A DNA stretch of 11,263 nt from Actinomycetota bacterium (GCA_009698295.1 WLQO01000032.1:1-11263), one strand, 5' to 3'. Positions 1-6,434 are shown, counted from the stretch's first letter. Numbers and translations are program-made. Notes: a model not told the origin generated them from the letters alone.

Positions 1-205
1 AACTAGAACGGCCTTCTTCAACCAACGCATCGCGTTTTGCCAAAATATCTTCGGCTCTAAACAAATCTTGTGGAAGCGACTCACGAGCGCCATCTAATAT
101 TTCAAGCATCTCGCTGCGATGCACCACACAAGATGCAGACAGCGGAACTCCACGCGCTTCTTCAACGAGTGTGATTGCTGTGTTTAGTTTTTCGATTGAG
201 TCCAT
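1..205 (-). CDS. SepIVA/DivIVA-like coiled-coil protein, N-terminal part (runs off the window)
   Basis: Reading the minus strand from the ATG at 205 gives 68 codons before the window edge, beginning MDSIEKLNTAITLVEEARGV and continuing with a PLSASCVVHRSEMLEIL stretch. This matches what I remember of the actinobacterial family annotated as ATP synthase subunit B-like or cell-division protein SepIVA, whose members start with an amphipathic helix, then an EEARGVP(M/L)(S/T)xxC(V/M)V motif and a helical region. In mycobacteria SepIVA is needed for septation. The gene starts one base after the coaD stop, and a purine-rich AGGGAAG inside the end of coaD can serve as its ribosome-binding site, so it is the next gene of the recG-rsmD-coaD operon. 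In related genomes such a gene also lies beside coaD and before DUF177, rpmF and rnc. The C-terminal coiled coil is outside the window, so the family assignment rests on the N-terminus and synteny. Confidence 0.72.
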   Translation of the reverse strand, partial: MDSIEKLNTAITLVEEARGVPLSASCVVHRSEMLEILDGARESLPQDLFRAEDILAKRDALVEEGRSS

Positions 206-206
206 T

Positions 207-686
207 TTACTTCCCTGCTACTCGTGCTTTGAGGGCATCATTGACGATGCTTGGAACCATAGATGAAACATCGCCACCGAAATGTGCGAGTTCTTTAACA
301 ATTGATGAAGATAGAAAAGAATGCGCCGGAGCGGTGGCCATAAACATTGTTTCGACTCCAGAACCTTGTAAATTCACTTGGGCCATTTGCAGCTCATAAT
401 CAAAATCCGTGACAGCGCGTAGGCCCTTAACGATCGCTTGAATCGAATTTGCCTTGCAGTAGTCAACCAAAAGCCCGTGCCAAGAATCGACTTTGACGTT
501 TTTAAATTGAGTAGTCGTTTGACGAATCATTTCCATACGTTCTTCAACTGTGAAGAGCGATGCTTTGGTCCGATTAGCCAGAACGGCAACCACGACCTCA
601 TCAAATTGTTCGCTGGCGCGCTCGATAATATCTATATGCCCAAAAGTGATCGGATCGAATGATCCAGGGCAAACGGCGCGCTTCAT
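207..686 (-). CDS. coaD: Phosphopantetheine adenylyltransferase (PPAT)
   Basis: CoaD transfers AMP from ATP to 4'-phosphopantetheine, giving dephospho-CoA, the penultimate cytosolic step of coenzyme A synthesis. The product has 159 residues, the usual length of about 160. The nucleotidyltransferase signature GSFDPITFGH is at 8-17 (T14-x-G-H17), the lysine after the first strand is K41 (NRTK), a KGLRAVTDFDYE block is at 87-98, and the C-terminal ATP-binding FLSSSIVKE is at 124-132. K87 replaces the Arg of the E. coli enzyme; as I recall, mycobacterial enzymes also have Lys here. The ATG at 686 is right because the signature starts eight residues later. The gene lies 29 bp after rsmD and 1 bp before the SepIVA-like gene. 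I see no convincing Shine-Dalgarno sequence ahead of its ATG, so it may depend on read-through from rsmD. Confidence 0.97.
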   Translation of the reverse strand: MKRAVCPGSFDPITFGHIDIIERASEQFDEVVVAVLANRTKASLFTVEERMEMIRQTTTQFKNVKVDSWHGLLVDYCKANSIQAIVKGLRAVTDFDYELQMAQVNLQGSGVETMFMATAPAHSFLSSSIVKELAHFGGDVSSMVPSIVNDALKARVAGK

Positions 687-715
687 GGAGCAAACGCTAG
701 CAACGATTTGCAGCC

Positions 716-1303
716 TTATCCATTCGCAGGCTCAATTTCGGCTAGTGCGCCGTAGAAAATGGTCGCTTGTCCATAATTTTTTTCACGTAGCGCTACATAT
801 CCTGCAGGCCAGGAAATTTCCTTAACTCTTGAATTTCTTTCAACTGCGATGAGCGCTTGTTCATCTAAGAATCCACCATCATGTAATTGAATTAAGGTCT
901 CGATAACATCTAAATCTTCTACTTCATAAGGCGGATCAATATAAATAAAATGGTACTTCGCGGGCGCTGGATCTTGTAAGAACCTATGAACGCTCATGCC
1001 ATACAAATGGAATACACCCGGACATTGCGCGGACTTTATTCCATCGTAATTTAAGGTAATACTCTTTTGAGCCTGATCGTCTTTTTCAACTGCATGAACG
1101 ATTGCTGCACCTCTAGAAAGAGATTCCAGAGCGATCGCACCTGTGCCTGCGTAAAGGTCAAGGATATTTAAATTTTCAAAGCCTCCAAATTCAGAAGTCA
1201 AAGTAGAAAATAAAGCCTCGCGGGCGCGATCTGAGGTTGGGCGAGTTGATGAAGCAACTGATGAGATATTTCTCCCTTTTGCGCTTCCAGCGATTATGCG
1301 CAT
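716..1303 (-). CDS. rsmD: 16S rRNA (guanine966-N2)-methyltransferase RsmD
   Basis: RsmD is a class I SAM-dependent methyltransferase that modifies a single guanine in the head of 16S rRNA (G966 in E. coli) on the assembling 30S subunit. The 195-residue product opens with the family N-terminus MRIIAGSAKGR and an RPTSDRAREALFS block (21-33). The SAM-binding motif I LDLYAGTGAIALE is at 48-60, an acidic VEKD at 72-75 would bind the ribose, and the catalytic DPPY is at 123-126. Length and motif spacing are normal. The start lies only 4 bp after the recG stop, and AAGGGATGA overlapping the end of recG is its likely ribosome-binding site, so recG and rsmD are almost certainly co-transcribed. The recG - rsmD - coaD order is common in Actinobacteria. 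Confidence 0.96.
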   Translation of the reverse strand: MRIIAGSAKGRNISSVASSTRPTSDRAREALFSTLTSEFGGFENLNILDLYAGTGAIALESLSRGAAIVHAVEKDDQAQKSITLNYDGIKSAQCPGVFHLYGMSVHRFLQDPAPAKYHFIYIDPPYEVEDLDVIETLIQLHDGGFLDEQALIAVERNSRVKEISWPAGYVALREKNYGQATIFYGALAEIEPANG

Positions 1304-1307
1304 GAAG

Positions 1308-3488
1308 TCATCCCTTATCTATAAATTCTGCGGCAGCATCTGCCTGTAATTTCTTTAACTCTGCCTTAAGTAAAGGATACCGAGTTAATTCTGGATCCTC
1401 TGCTAAAAGTTCCGCCCCAACCTGGCGAGCACTTTCAATCAATGACTCATCGCGTAATACTCGCAATAAACGAAGATGCGAACGCGATCCAGATTGAGAT
1501 GCGCCGAGCACATCTCCTTCGCGCCGTTGTTCTAAATCAATTCGAGAAAGTTCAAAGCCGTCTTGAGTTTTACAGACCGCATCTAGACGTTCGCGCGCTG
1601 TGCTCTCAACCGGCGCAGATGTGACCAATAGACAAAGCCCCGGCGAAGTTCCACGGCCTACTCGGCCACGTAATTGATGCAGTTGAGAAACGCCAAAGCG
1701 ATCGGCATCCAAAATCGCCATCACTGTGGCATTTGGAACATCGACGCCAACCTCAATTACCGTCGTTGAGATCAAGACATCTATTTCACCTGCAGCAAAT
1801 GCCTGCATTGTTGCGCTCTTTACATCACTGCTCTGTCGGCCATGCAATGGTGCGATACGCAACCCTTTCAACGCTCCAGATTGCAATTTCGGACCTAAAT
1901 CTTCAACGGATGCGATATCCGGCGAACTTTCACCATAAAGAAAATCAAGATCTGCATCTTCAGATGTTCCTGCTGAAATGCGCGGCGCAACAACATAAGC
2001 CTGGTGGCCTTGCGCGACTTCTTCTCGGATTCTTTCCCAAGTGCGATCTAAAAATGTTGGCTTCTCCAAAGTCGGAACCAGATGAGTAGTAATCGGCTGT
2101 CGACCTAACGGCAGTTCTCGCAACGTTGAAACATCCAAATCACCAAAAACTGTCATCGCGACAGTTCGTGGAATCGGAGTTGCAGTCATTACCAAAAGAT
2201 GTGGTGGATTAACCGCCTTGGCTTTTAGCGCATCACGTTGTTCCACACCGAAGCGATGTTGCTCATCAACCACGATTAGACCTAGATCTGCAAAGGCAAC
2301 AGATTCGCTCAATAAAGCATGGGTGCCAATTACGATTCCGGCTTGGCCAGATGCGGCAAGTGCCAGAGCTTCTTTACGCGCTGCAGCGCTTTGGGAACCG
2401 GTTAATAAAGTTACTTGAGTTGCATTTTCAACTCCGCCCAACATTCCACCTTGTGCAAGCGGTCCTAATAACTTTTCGATAGTTCGCAAGTGTTGCGCTG
2501 CTAATACCTCAGTTGGAGCAAGTAGCGCAGCCTGTCCCCCGCTGTCGATAACAGCCAACATCGCACGAAGCGCAACTACGGTCTTACCAGAACCCACTTC
2601 ACCTTGTAGTAATCGATGCATCGGGTACGGTGCTGCCAAATCGCTTTCAATTTCTTTACTTACTTGAACTTGTCCAGCAGTTAACTGCCATGGCAGTGAG
2701 GCATCAAAGGCAGTAAGAATTCCTGAACTCTTTGCTTTTCTTGAAGTTGCCTTCAAGGCGCGCAATTGTGCACGCCGCTCTAAGAGAAGTAACTGCATCA
2801 AGAGCGCTTCGTCAAAAGTGATGCGTTCACGAGATTTTTCAGCGCTATCTAGATCTACTGGGTTATGTATCTGCACAATTGCTTGCTGCAAAGTTGGGTA
2901 ACCACGTTCGGTAAGGATTCTTTCGGGAATAAAATCTGCAATTTCATCTAAACCGCCGATAGCCAAGTTAATACATTGGGCGATCTTCCAGGAAGGCAAT
3001 TTTGAACTCGCTGGGTACATGGGCAAAAACTTTCCCGCAAAATCCGCAACCGCTGAATCAACATCATCGCCGTCTGGAATCAATTCGTAATCCGGATGTG
3101 CCAACTGGCGCTTTCCATTAAATACGCCGACCTTTCCAGCAAAAAGTCCTTGTCTGCCCACACGTAACTCTTTCTCGCGCCAAGCTTGGTTAAAGAAGGT
3201 CAGTGACATCTTTGCACTTCCGTCTGTAACGATTACCTCAAGGATGCTGCCCTTTCGTGCATGAAGTTTCCGACTCGTTGAACTAAAGATTTCAGCAAGA
3301 ACCGTTACTTCATCGCCTTCTTTCAATTCTGCGATATCACTTAACTCACCACGGACTAAATATCTGCGCGGATAGTGATGAATTAGATCTGAAAGCGTTT
3401 TATACCCAAATACGGAATCTAAGACTTTCGCCGTGCGGTCACCAACGACATTTACCAATTTAGAGTCGAGGCTGGCCATGAGACCCAT
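1308..3488 (-). CDS. recG: ATP-dependent DNA helicase RecG
   Basis: RecG is a superfamily 2 double-stranded DNA translocase that regresses stalled replication forks and processes branched recombination intermediates. Numbering from the upstream ATG (726 aa), the wedge/OB region lies around 50-150. The helicase core follows: Walker A GEVGSGKT at 296-303, an APTEVLA block near 324-330, the Walker B DEQH at 408-411, TATPIPRT at 435-442, STTVIEVGVDVPNA near 574-587 and motif VI QLRGRVGRG at 605-613. The family-specific DLEQRREGDVLG...QSG segment starts near 651. The protein looks intact and of normal length. Two in-frame ATGs compete, at 3488 and 3479. The downstream one gives MASLDSKL, closer to typical actinobacterial RecG N-termini, and has a -10-like GAGAAT ending 7 nt before it; the upstream one has no clear Shine-Dalgarno. 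The gene heads the recG-rsmD-coaD operon and is divergent from rpmB. The DAK2-domain gene often found just before recG is missing. Confidence 0.97.
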   Translation of the reverse strand: MGLMASLDSKLVNVVGDRTAKVLDSVFGYKTLSDLIHHYPRRYLVRGELSDIAELKEGDEVTVLAEIFSSTSRKLHARKGSILEVIVTDGSAKMSLTFFNQAWREKELRVGRQGLFAGKVGVFNGKRQLAHPDYELIPDGDDVDSAVADFAGKFLPMYPASSKLPSWKIAQCINLAIGGLDEIADFIPERILTERGYPTLQQAIVQIHNPVDLDSAEKSRERITFDEALLMQLLLLERRAQLRALKATSRKAKSSGILTAFDASLPWQLTAGQVQVSKEIESDLAAPYPMHRLLQGEVGSGKTVVALRAMLAVIDSGGQAALLAPTEVLAAQHLRTIEKLLGPLAQGGMLGGVENATQVTLLTGSQSAAARKEALALAASGQAGIVIGTHALLSESVAFADLGLIVVDEQHRFGVEQRDALKAKAVNPPHLLVMTATPIPRTVAMTVFGDLDVSTLRELPLGRQPITTHLVPTLEKPTFLDRTWERIREEVAQGHQAYVVAPRISAGTSEDADLDFLYGESSPDIASVEDLGPKLQSGALKGLRIAPLHGRQSSDVKSATMQAFAAGEIDVLISTTVIEVGVDVPNATVMAILDADRFGVSQLHQLRGRVGRGTSPGLCLLVTSAPVESTARERLDAVCKTQDGFELSRIDLEQRREGDVLGASQSGSRSHLRLLRVLRDESLIESARQVGAELLAEDPELTRYPLLKAELKKLQADAAAEFIDKG

Positions 3489-3533
3489 TCTCGCGTGGAT
3501 TGGACCGAATTAGCGTGAGGATGGCGTTCTCGC

Positions 3534-3539
3534 TAGTAT
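3534..3539 (+). promoter_or_regulatory. Candidate -10 box for rpmB in the recG/rpmB divergent gap
   Basis: In the 123-bp gap between the divergent recG and rpmB starts, TAGTAT on the plus strand is the best -10-like hexamer, about 70 bp before the rpmB GTG. It would give a leader of about 65 nt. A TTAGCG at 3510-3515 sits 18 bp upstream but is a poor -35. On the opposite strand the same region also reads TAATAC, so the two divergent promoters could overlap. This is pattern matching only. Confidence 0.3.
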
Positions 3540-3540
3540 T

Positions 3541-3573
3541 ACCCCTGCAAACCTGCCGGACCGCAAACGGGGT
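3541..3573 (+). promoter_or_regulatory. Possible structured 5' leader of rpmB
   Basis: ACCCC at 3541-3545 pairs perfectly with GGGGT at 3569-3573. An alternative AACC (3550-3553) / GGTT (3571-3574) pairing would exclude the first. GCAAAC occurs twice inside the element. It sits in the predicted leader, just after the candidate -10 box and 24 nt before the ribosome-binding site. Leaders of ribosomal protein genes often carry autoregulatory structures, but I do not recognise a named motif here. Confidence 0.25.
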
Positions 3574-3611
3574 TCTGGCTCAAGTAATGAGAATTTAGAA
3601 GGAGTACTGCT

Positions 3612-3797
3612 GTGGCATCAACATGCGATATCTGTGGCAAAGGGCCCAGCTTCGGAAATAACGTTTCCCACTCTCAGGTAAAGACTCGTCGTCGCTGGAA
3701 TCCAAATATTCAGCGCATCAAGACTTTGGTCGCTGGAAACACCAAGCGCCAGAACGTCTGCACCTCTTGCATCAAAGCTGGAAAAGTTACTCGCTAA
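3612..3797 (+). CDS. rpmB: 50S ribosomal protein L28 (zinc-binding type)
   Basis: The 61-residue product is bacterial L28, a small protein of the large ribosomal subunit near the E-site side. It opens with ASTCDICGKGPSFGNNVSHS and contains the rRNA-binding TRRRWNPNIQ at 25-34. Two Cys pairs, C5/C8 and C50/C53, make the zinc-ribbon (C+) form of L28, so this lineage keeps the zinc-dependent version here. The start is GTG at 3612, preceded by a strong AGAAGGAG (3597-3604) about 7 nt upstream; the N-terminal ASTCDICG agrees with the family start. The gene stands alone on the plus strand, divergent from recG and convergent with the 421-aa secreted gene, whose stop is 20 bp away. Related Actinobacteria have rpmB in the same neighbourhood between thiL/ung and recG. 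Confidence 0.97.
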   Translation: MASTCDICGKGPSFGNNVSHSQVKTRRRWNPNIQRIKTLVAGNTKRQNVCTSCIKAGKVTR

Positions 3798-3803
3798 GTA
3801 ACT
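3785..3803. terminator. Hairpin overlapping the rpmB stop codon, possible bidirectional terminator
   Basis: AGTTACT (3785-3791), loop CGCTA, AGTAACT (3797-3803) form a perfect 7-bp stem that includes the rpmB TAA (3795-3797). On the plus strand it is followed by CTCTTT. On the minus strand the final stem bases run into TTTT. It is the only hairpin in the 20-bp space between the convergent rpmB and secreted-gene ends, so it may end both transcripts. The stem is short and AT-rich and the T tracts are weak, so termination is uncertain. Confidence 0.4.
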
Positions 3804-3817
3804 CTCTTTAAGGTTGC

Positions 3818-5083
3818 TTACTTTTTCTTATAACCAGCTGGGCAAGTTGGCTTAACGCCAGTTACCTTCTTCAATACATTTCCCTTTAGACATGAAATTG
3901 TCGTGGTCTTTACCTTCGCAACCGGTTTAGGCGTTGCTGTCTTCTTTACCGTGGCCTGAGCCGACATATTAGTTGCACTTGTGGCAGAAGTTGATTTTGC
4001 GTCGTAGGCTGGATTTAGCGAGATATCAAGCATTGGGTCTGGGAATTCAAAACCAAAGACCTGAATAATTACTCGTCCATTCTTTACCGCAACGTTCTTT
4101 GTAGCACCGGTAGTTCCTGTTGCAGTTGTTTTCAATGAAATTACCAGCGCTGATGCGGCATCTTCTACCTTCTTGAGCCCCCACAGAGCCATGGCATCGG
4201 CAGATGAAATCGTTGCGTAATAAAAACCGGTATTAATTGTGGTCCCATCTGGCGCTAAGCGCGGTGCAGATGCCTTGTAACTAAGTGATTTCTTGTCAGG
4301 ACTCCATACAGGAGTAGAAAGGTTGCACGATCCATTTGATCCTACATAAATCGATCCAGTGCTTCCTTCAAAGGAAAATCCATAGTTTGGATCATTGGAA
4401 GGAACCAAAATGGTTCCAAATTGAGTTACGACTGCAGATGAAACTCCGGCATCGCCTTTGCAATCTTTAGGGCTTTTAGCTTGTGGAACCTTTACGGGAA
4501 AACCTGTTAATTCAAAGGTATTAACTCCGCCCGCTGATTTCAAATCAAGAACAGCTTCAGTGGCGATTCCATAAGTAACTCCAACTTTGAAATCTGAAAT
4601 GCGCAACTTGATGGTAATCGCTGCATCTGCGTTTAAATTTACCGGTGTTGTCGCGCTAGCAACAGTCGCAGCGAGTGAGACCTTATTTCCAGGTGAGAAT
4701 GTTGGGTATGCATCAACATAAATCCATGGAACAAATTCATTGGCAGCTTTGATGTCTAGGTATAAGCCATCGTAATTTTCACTTGCAAATGCGCTATCTG
4801 CTGTCCAGCGACCCGGCAAAACTTTTCCGGCTGCAACGCCGTTTGTATTTCCGGCGCTTACTCCTGCTGATCCATCTGCAACCCATGAAAGAACGATCGC
4901 TTTCGCACCAGCTGGTGTAACGCTTACCGACTCAATGCAATATGGAGCAGGTGCTACAGAGCAAGGTTGGAATGAACCTTTAGGAAGAGTGATGCTAGCG
5001 CTGGCTGAAGGAATTCCAATCGCGATCGCCGCAATAAATAAAAGAGCCGAGGTAGCACTTGCCAGAATTGAAGTACGTTTCAT
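3818..5083 (-). CDS. Secreted protein of unknown function with C-terminal Cys/Lys tail (paralogue A)
   Basis: I do not recognise a named family. The 421-residue product has a clear Sec signal peptide: MKRT, a hydrophobic core at about 6-24, and an ASA cleavage site after A29. The mature part is rich in Ser, Thr, Ala, Gly and Val and looks beta-rich, with six Cys (41, 49, 208, 253, 398, 414), an even number that suits disulfides outside the cell. A Ser/Thr/Ala/Lys/Pro linker (about 361-392) leads to a 29-residue tail (393-421) containing CLKG, KKVTG and PTCPAGYKKK. There is no LPxTG motif, lipobox or C-terminal membrane helix. It aligns in several blocks with the 552-aa protein at 6435-8093: C41-x7-C49-I-E-S-V, 155-200, IYVGSNGSC at 245-253, G286-G302, and 327-356 without gaps. 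The gene has its own likely promoter and is alone, downstream of thiL and convergent with rpmB. An exported surface or wall-associated role is inference. Confidence 0.85.
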   Translation of the reverse strand: MKRTSILASATSALLFIAAIAIGIPSASASITLPKGSFQPCSVAPAPYCIESVSVTPAGAKAIVLSWVADGSAGVSAGNTNGVAAGKVLPGRWTADSAFASENYDGLYLDIKAANEFVPWIYVDAYPTFSPGNKVSLAATVASATTPVNLNADAAITIKLRISDFKVGVTYGIATEAVLDLKSAGGVNTFELTGFPVKVPQAKSPKDCKGDAGVSSAVVTQFGTILVPSNDPNYGFSFEGSTGSIYVGSNGSCNLSTPVWSPDKKSLSYKASAPRLAPDGTTINTGFYYATISSADAMALWGLKKVEDAASALVISLKTTATGTTGATKNVAVKNGRVIIQVFGFEFPDPMLDISLNPAYDAKSTSATSATNMSAQATVKKTATPKPVAKVKTTTISCLKGNVLKKVTGVKPTCPAGYKKK

Positions 5084-5091
5084 GTACCAAA

Positions 5092-5118
5092 ATTATCGCC
5101 TACCTAGCTGATTAGCAA
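5092..5118 (-). promoter_or_regulatory. Candidate promoter for the 421-aa secreted gene (leaderless type)
   Basis: On the minus strand GATAAT (5097-5092) matches the -10 consensus in five of six positions and ends 8 nt before the ATG at 5083. TTGCTA (5118-5113) lies 15 bp upstream as a possible -35, a short spacer. No Shine-Dalgarno sequence precedes the ATG, so transcription would start at or next to the start codon. Further upstream in the 97-bp gap with thiL a run of seven T (minus strand, 5152-5146) follows a weak GCAT/ATGC hairpin and could be a poor thiL terminator. Confidence 0.45.
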
Positions 5119-5180
5119 TGCCACCGCGCCTAGTTTTAAGCGTATAAAAAAACGAGATCCACTGCATAAAAATGCGAACT

Positions 5181-6110
5181 TTAATTAAAATGTTCCCAAC
5201 CGCTATTTTCTACGCCTGCCGGAAGATTTTCGATTCCAGAACCAGCGATAACTTCGCCCGCCAAAATACCGGGCAGATCCGAGCCGGTAGCTAACAGAAC
5301 GTGGTCTTCTCCTCCAGCAAAAATCAATTTCCAAATATCGATCTCTAATTCTTGAGAGAGACTTTTAAGTTCTACAAATTCTGCACTTGCTTCAATTTTG
5401 GCTAAATCAAATTTAAGCGCAACCTTTGAACTATCTGCTATCTGTCTGGCTTGGATCTCAAGAGCATCACTGATGTCGCAAAGTGAACTGGCACCGGTTG
5501 CATCAAATCCATAATCAATCGTTGGAGATTTAAATTCCCGTACTGCCTTTTCTGCCGCGTTGGTGGCTACCGTTGAATTAGATATTAGAAGCGCCAATCC
5601 AGCAGCTGACCAACCAGTAAGTGATGAAAGATAGATCCCATCCCCCGGCTTCGCGCCGCCGCGCGTGATTGCTATGTCGCAATGTCCGACAGCGGTCATA
5701 GAGATGACCACTTTCTCGCTCTTAGATATATCTCCGCCGATGACATGCAAGCCTGCTAAATCTGCTTCGTGTCTAATTCCGTTGGCAAGATCTTCAATCC
5801 AGCTCATCTCTTCCTTGCCAGTTAATCCGATCGCGACTAATAAGTAATCTGGCGTCGCACCCATGGCCAATATATCTGCGCTATTTGCAGCAGTAACTTT
5901 GCGACCAATTTCAAATCCGGTAGACCAATCGGTACGAAAGTGCACACCTTCGACAGCCATATCAGTTGTCATGACTTGGCGCTTTGCCCCAACAACAACG
6001 GCGGCATCATCGCCTATGCCAACTTCAATCCGTGGATCAGAGCTGGCGAAGATTTCACAAAGTCGCATGATTACCTGCGCTTCTGTGAATGCTCCTGAGT
6101 GATCTGCCAT
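5181..6110 (-). CDS. thiL: Thiamine-monophosphate kinase
   Basis: ThiL phosphorylates thiamine monophosphate with ATP to give thiamine diphosphate, the cofactor of pyruvate and 2-oxoglutarate dehydrogenases and transketolase; it is cytosolic and dimeric. The 309-residue product has the PurM/ThiL fold motifs in order: GIGDDAA at 31-37, TTDMAVEGVHF at 48-58, NSADILAMGA at 76-85, GGDIS at 125-129, DISDAL at 212-217 and GGEDH at 266-270, ending in GWEHF as usual. DISDAL has Ala where most family members I recall have Gly (DxSDGL), a mild change. No thiamine riboswitch is evident upstream. A -10-like TAGTCT (6123-6118) ends 7 nt before the ATG with no Shine-Dalgarno, suggesting a leaderless transcript. 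It is divergent from the Lrp-type gene (84-bp gap). Related genomes have ung next to thiL; here the 421-aa secreted gene follows instead. Confidence 0.95.
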   Translation of the reverse strand: MADHSGAFTEAQVIMRLCEIFASSDPRIEVGIGDDAAVVVGAKRQVMTTDMAVEGVHFRTDWSTGFEIGRKVTAANSADILAMGATPDYLLVAIGLTGKEEMSWIEDLANGIRHEADLAGLHVIGGDISKSEKVVISMTAVGHCDIAITRGGAKPGDGIYLSSLTGWSAAGLALLISNSTVATNAAEKAVREFKSPTIDYGFDATGASSLCDISDALEIQARQIADSSKVALKFDLAKIEASAEFVELKSLSQELEIDIWKLIFAGGEDHVLLATGSDLPGILAGEVIAGSGIENLPAGVENSGWEHFN

Positions 6111-6117
6111 GGCGCCA

Positions 6118-6123
6118 AGACTA
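6118..6123 (-). promoter_or_regulatory. Candidate -10 box for thiL (leaderless type)
   Basis: TAGTCT on the minus strand ends 7 nt before the thiL ATG, so the predicted transcription start falls at the start codon. There is no obvious -35 and no Shine-Dalgarno. The call rests on the repeated spacing at other unit heads in this window. Confidence 0.3.
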
Positions 6124-6159
6124 GAACATCAATGGAAGTAGGAGTACCTTTACGCTTAA

Positions 6160-6173
6160 CTTCAACGGTGAAG
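6160..6173. repeat. Inverted repeat in the thiL/Lrp divergent promoter region
   Basis: CTTCA, ACGG, TGAAG is a perfect 5-bp inverted repeat with a 4-nt centre. An overlapping outer pair CGCTT (6154-6158 region) / AAGCG (6171-6175 region) gives an alternative pairing. It lies midway between the two divergent starts and could be a protein-binding dyad or an RNA hairpin in the leader of the Lrp-type gene. A palindromic GGTTAACC at 6187-6194 overlaps that gene's ribosome-binding site. Either could be chance. Confidence 0.25.
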
Positions 6174-6194
6174 CGCTCACATGAAAGGTTAACC

Positions 6195-6431
6195 ATGATG
6201 TCTGTTCAAGCTTTTATTTTGATTCAAACTGAAGTCGGTAAAGCTTCCAGTGTCGCTAAATCTGTATCTGCGATCCCCGGAGTAACGCTCGCTGAAGGCG
6301 TTACTGGTCCTTACGATGTGATCATGCGCGCAGAAGCGCCTTCAATGGAAGAGTTCGGGCGTTCCATCTTGTCTAAAGTTCAGGCAGTTGCGGGAATAAC
6401 TCGTACTCTGACCTGCCCAGTTACTTACTAA
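6195..6431 (+). CDS. Stand-alone Lrp/AsnC ligand-binding (RAM) domain protein
   Basis: From the ATG at 6195 (or 6198; two ATGs are adjacent) the product is 78 residues beginning MMSVQAFILIQTEVGKAS and ending in RTLTCPVTY. It consists only of the ligand-binding/oligomerisation domain of Lrp/AsnC regulators. The family hallmarks are the VQAFILIQT first strand, a GVTLAEGVTGPYDVIMRAEA core at about 36-55 and the GITRTLTCPV last strand. There is no helix-turn-helix, so it cannot bind DNA alone; it may sense a small molecule or pair with full-length Lrp-type partners. Actinobacteria commonly have such a gene beside thiL. AAGG at 6185-6188, 6 nt before the ATG, is a good ribosome-binding site, which rejects a longer in-frame reading from 6099 that overlaps thiL. 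Its stop is 3 bp from the stop of the convergent 552-aa gene. Confidence 0.9.
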   Translation: MMSVQAFILIQTEVGKASSVAKSVSAIPGVTLAEGVTGPYDVIMRAEAPSMEEFGRSILSKVQAVAGITRTLTCPVTY

Positions 6432-6434
6432 AAC

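Noticed and set aside
1733..2089. 118-codon plus-strand open frame inside recG
   Set aside because: Antisense to the helicase core; its composition reflects the recG codons on the other strand.
5146..5152. Seven-T run (minus strand) as a thiL Rho-independent terminator
   Set aside because: The only nearby hairpin (GCAT/ATGC) is four base pairs and separated from the T run by 11 bases; too weak to list as a terminator.
6099..6194. N-terminal extension of the Lrp-type protein starting at 6099
   Set aside because: It would overlap the thiL start, adds no helix-turn-helix, and the ribosome-binding site AAGG sits before the ATG at 6195.
5181..6195. Thiamine diphosphate riboswitch ahead of thiL
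   Set aside because: The 84-bp gap is short and lacks the conserved CTGAGA-type elements of that aptamer; the likely transcript is leaderless.
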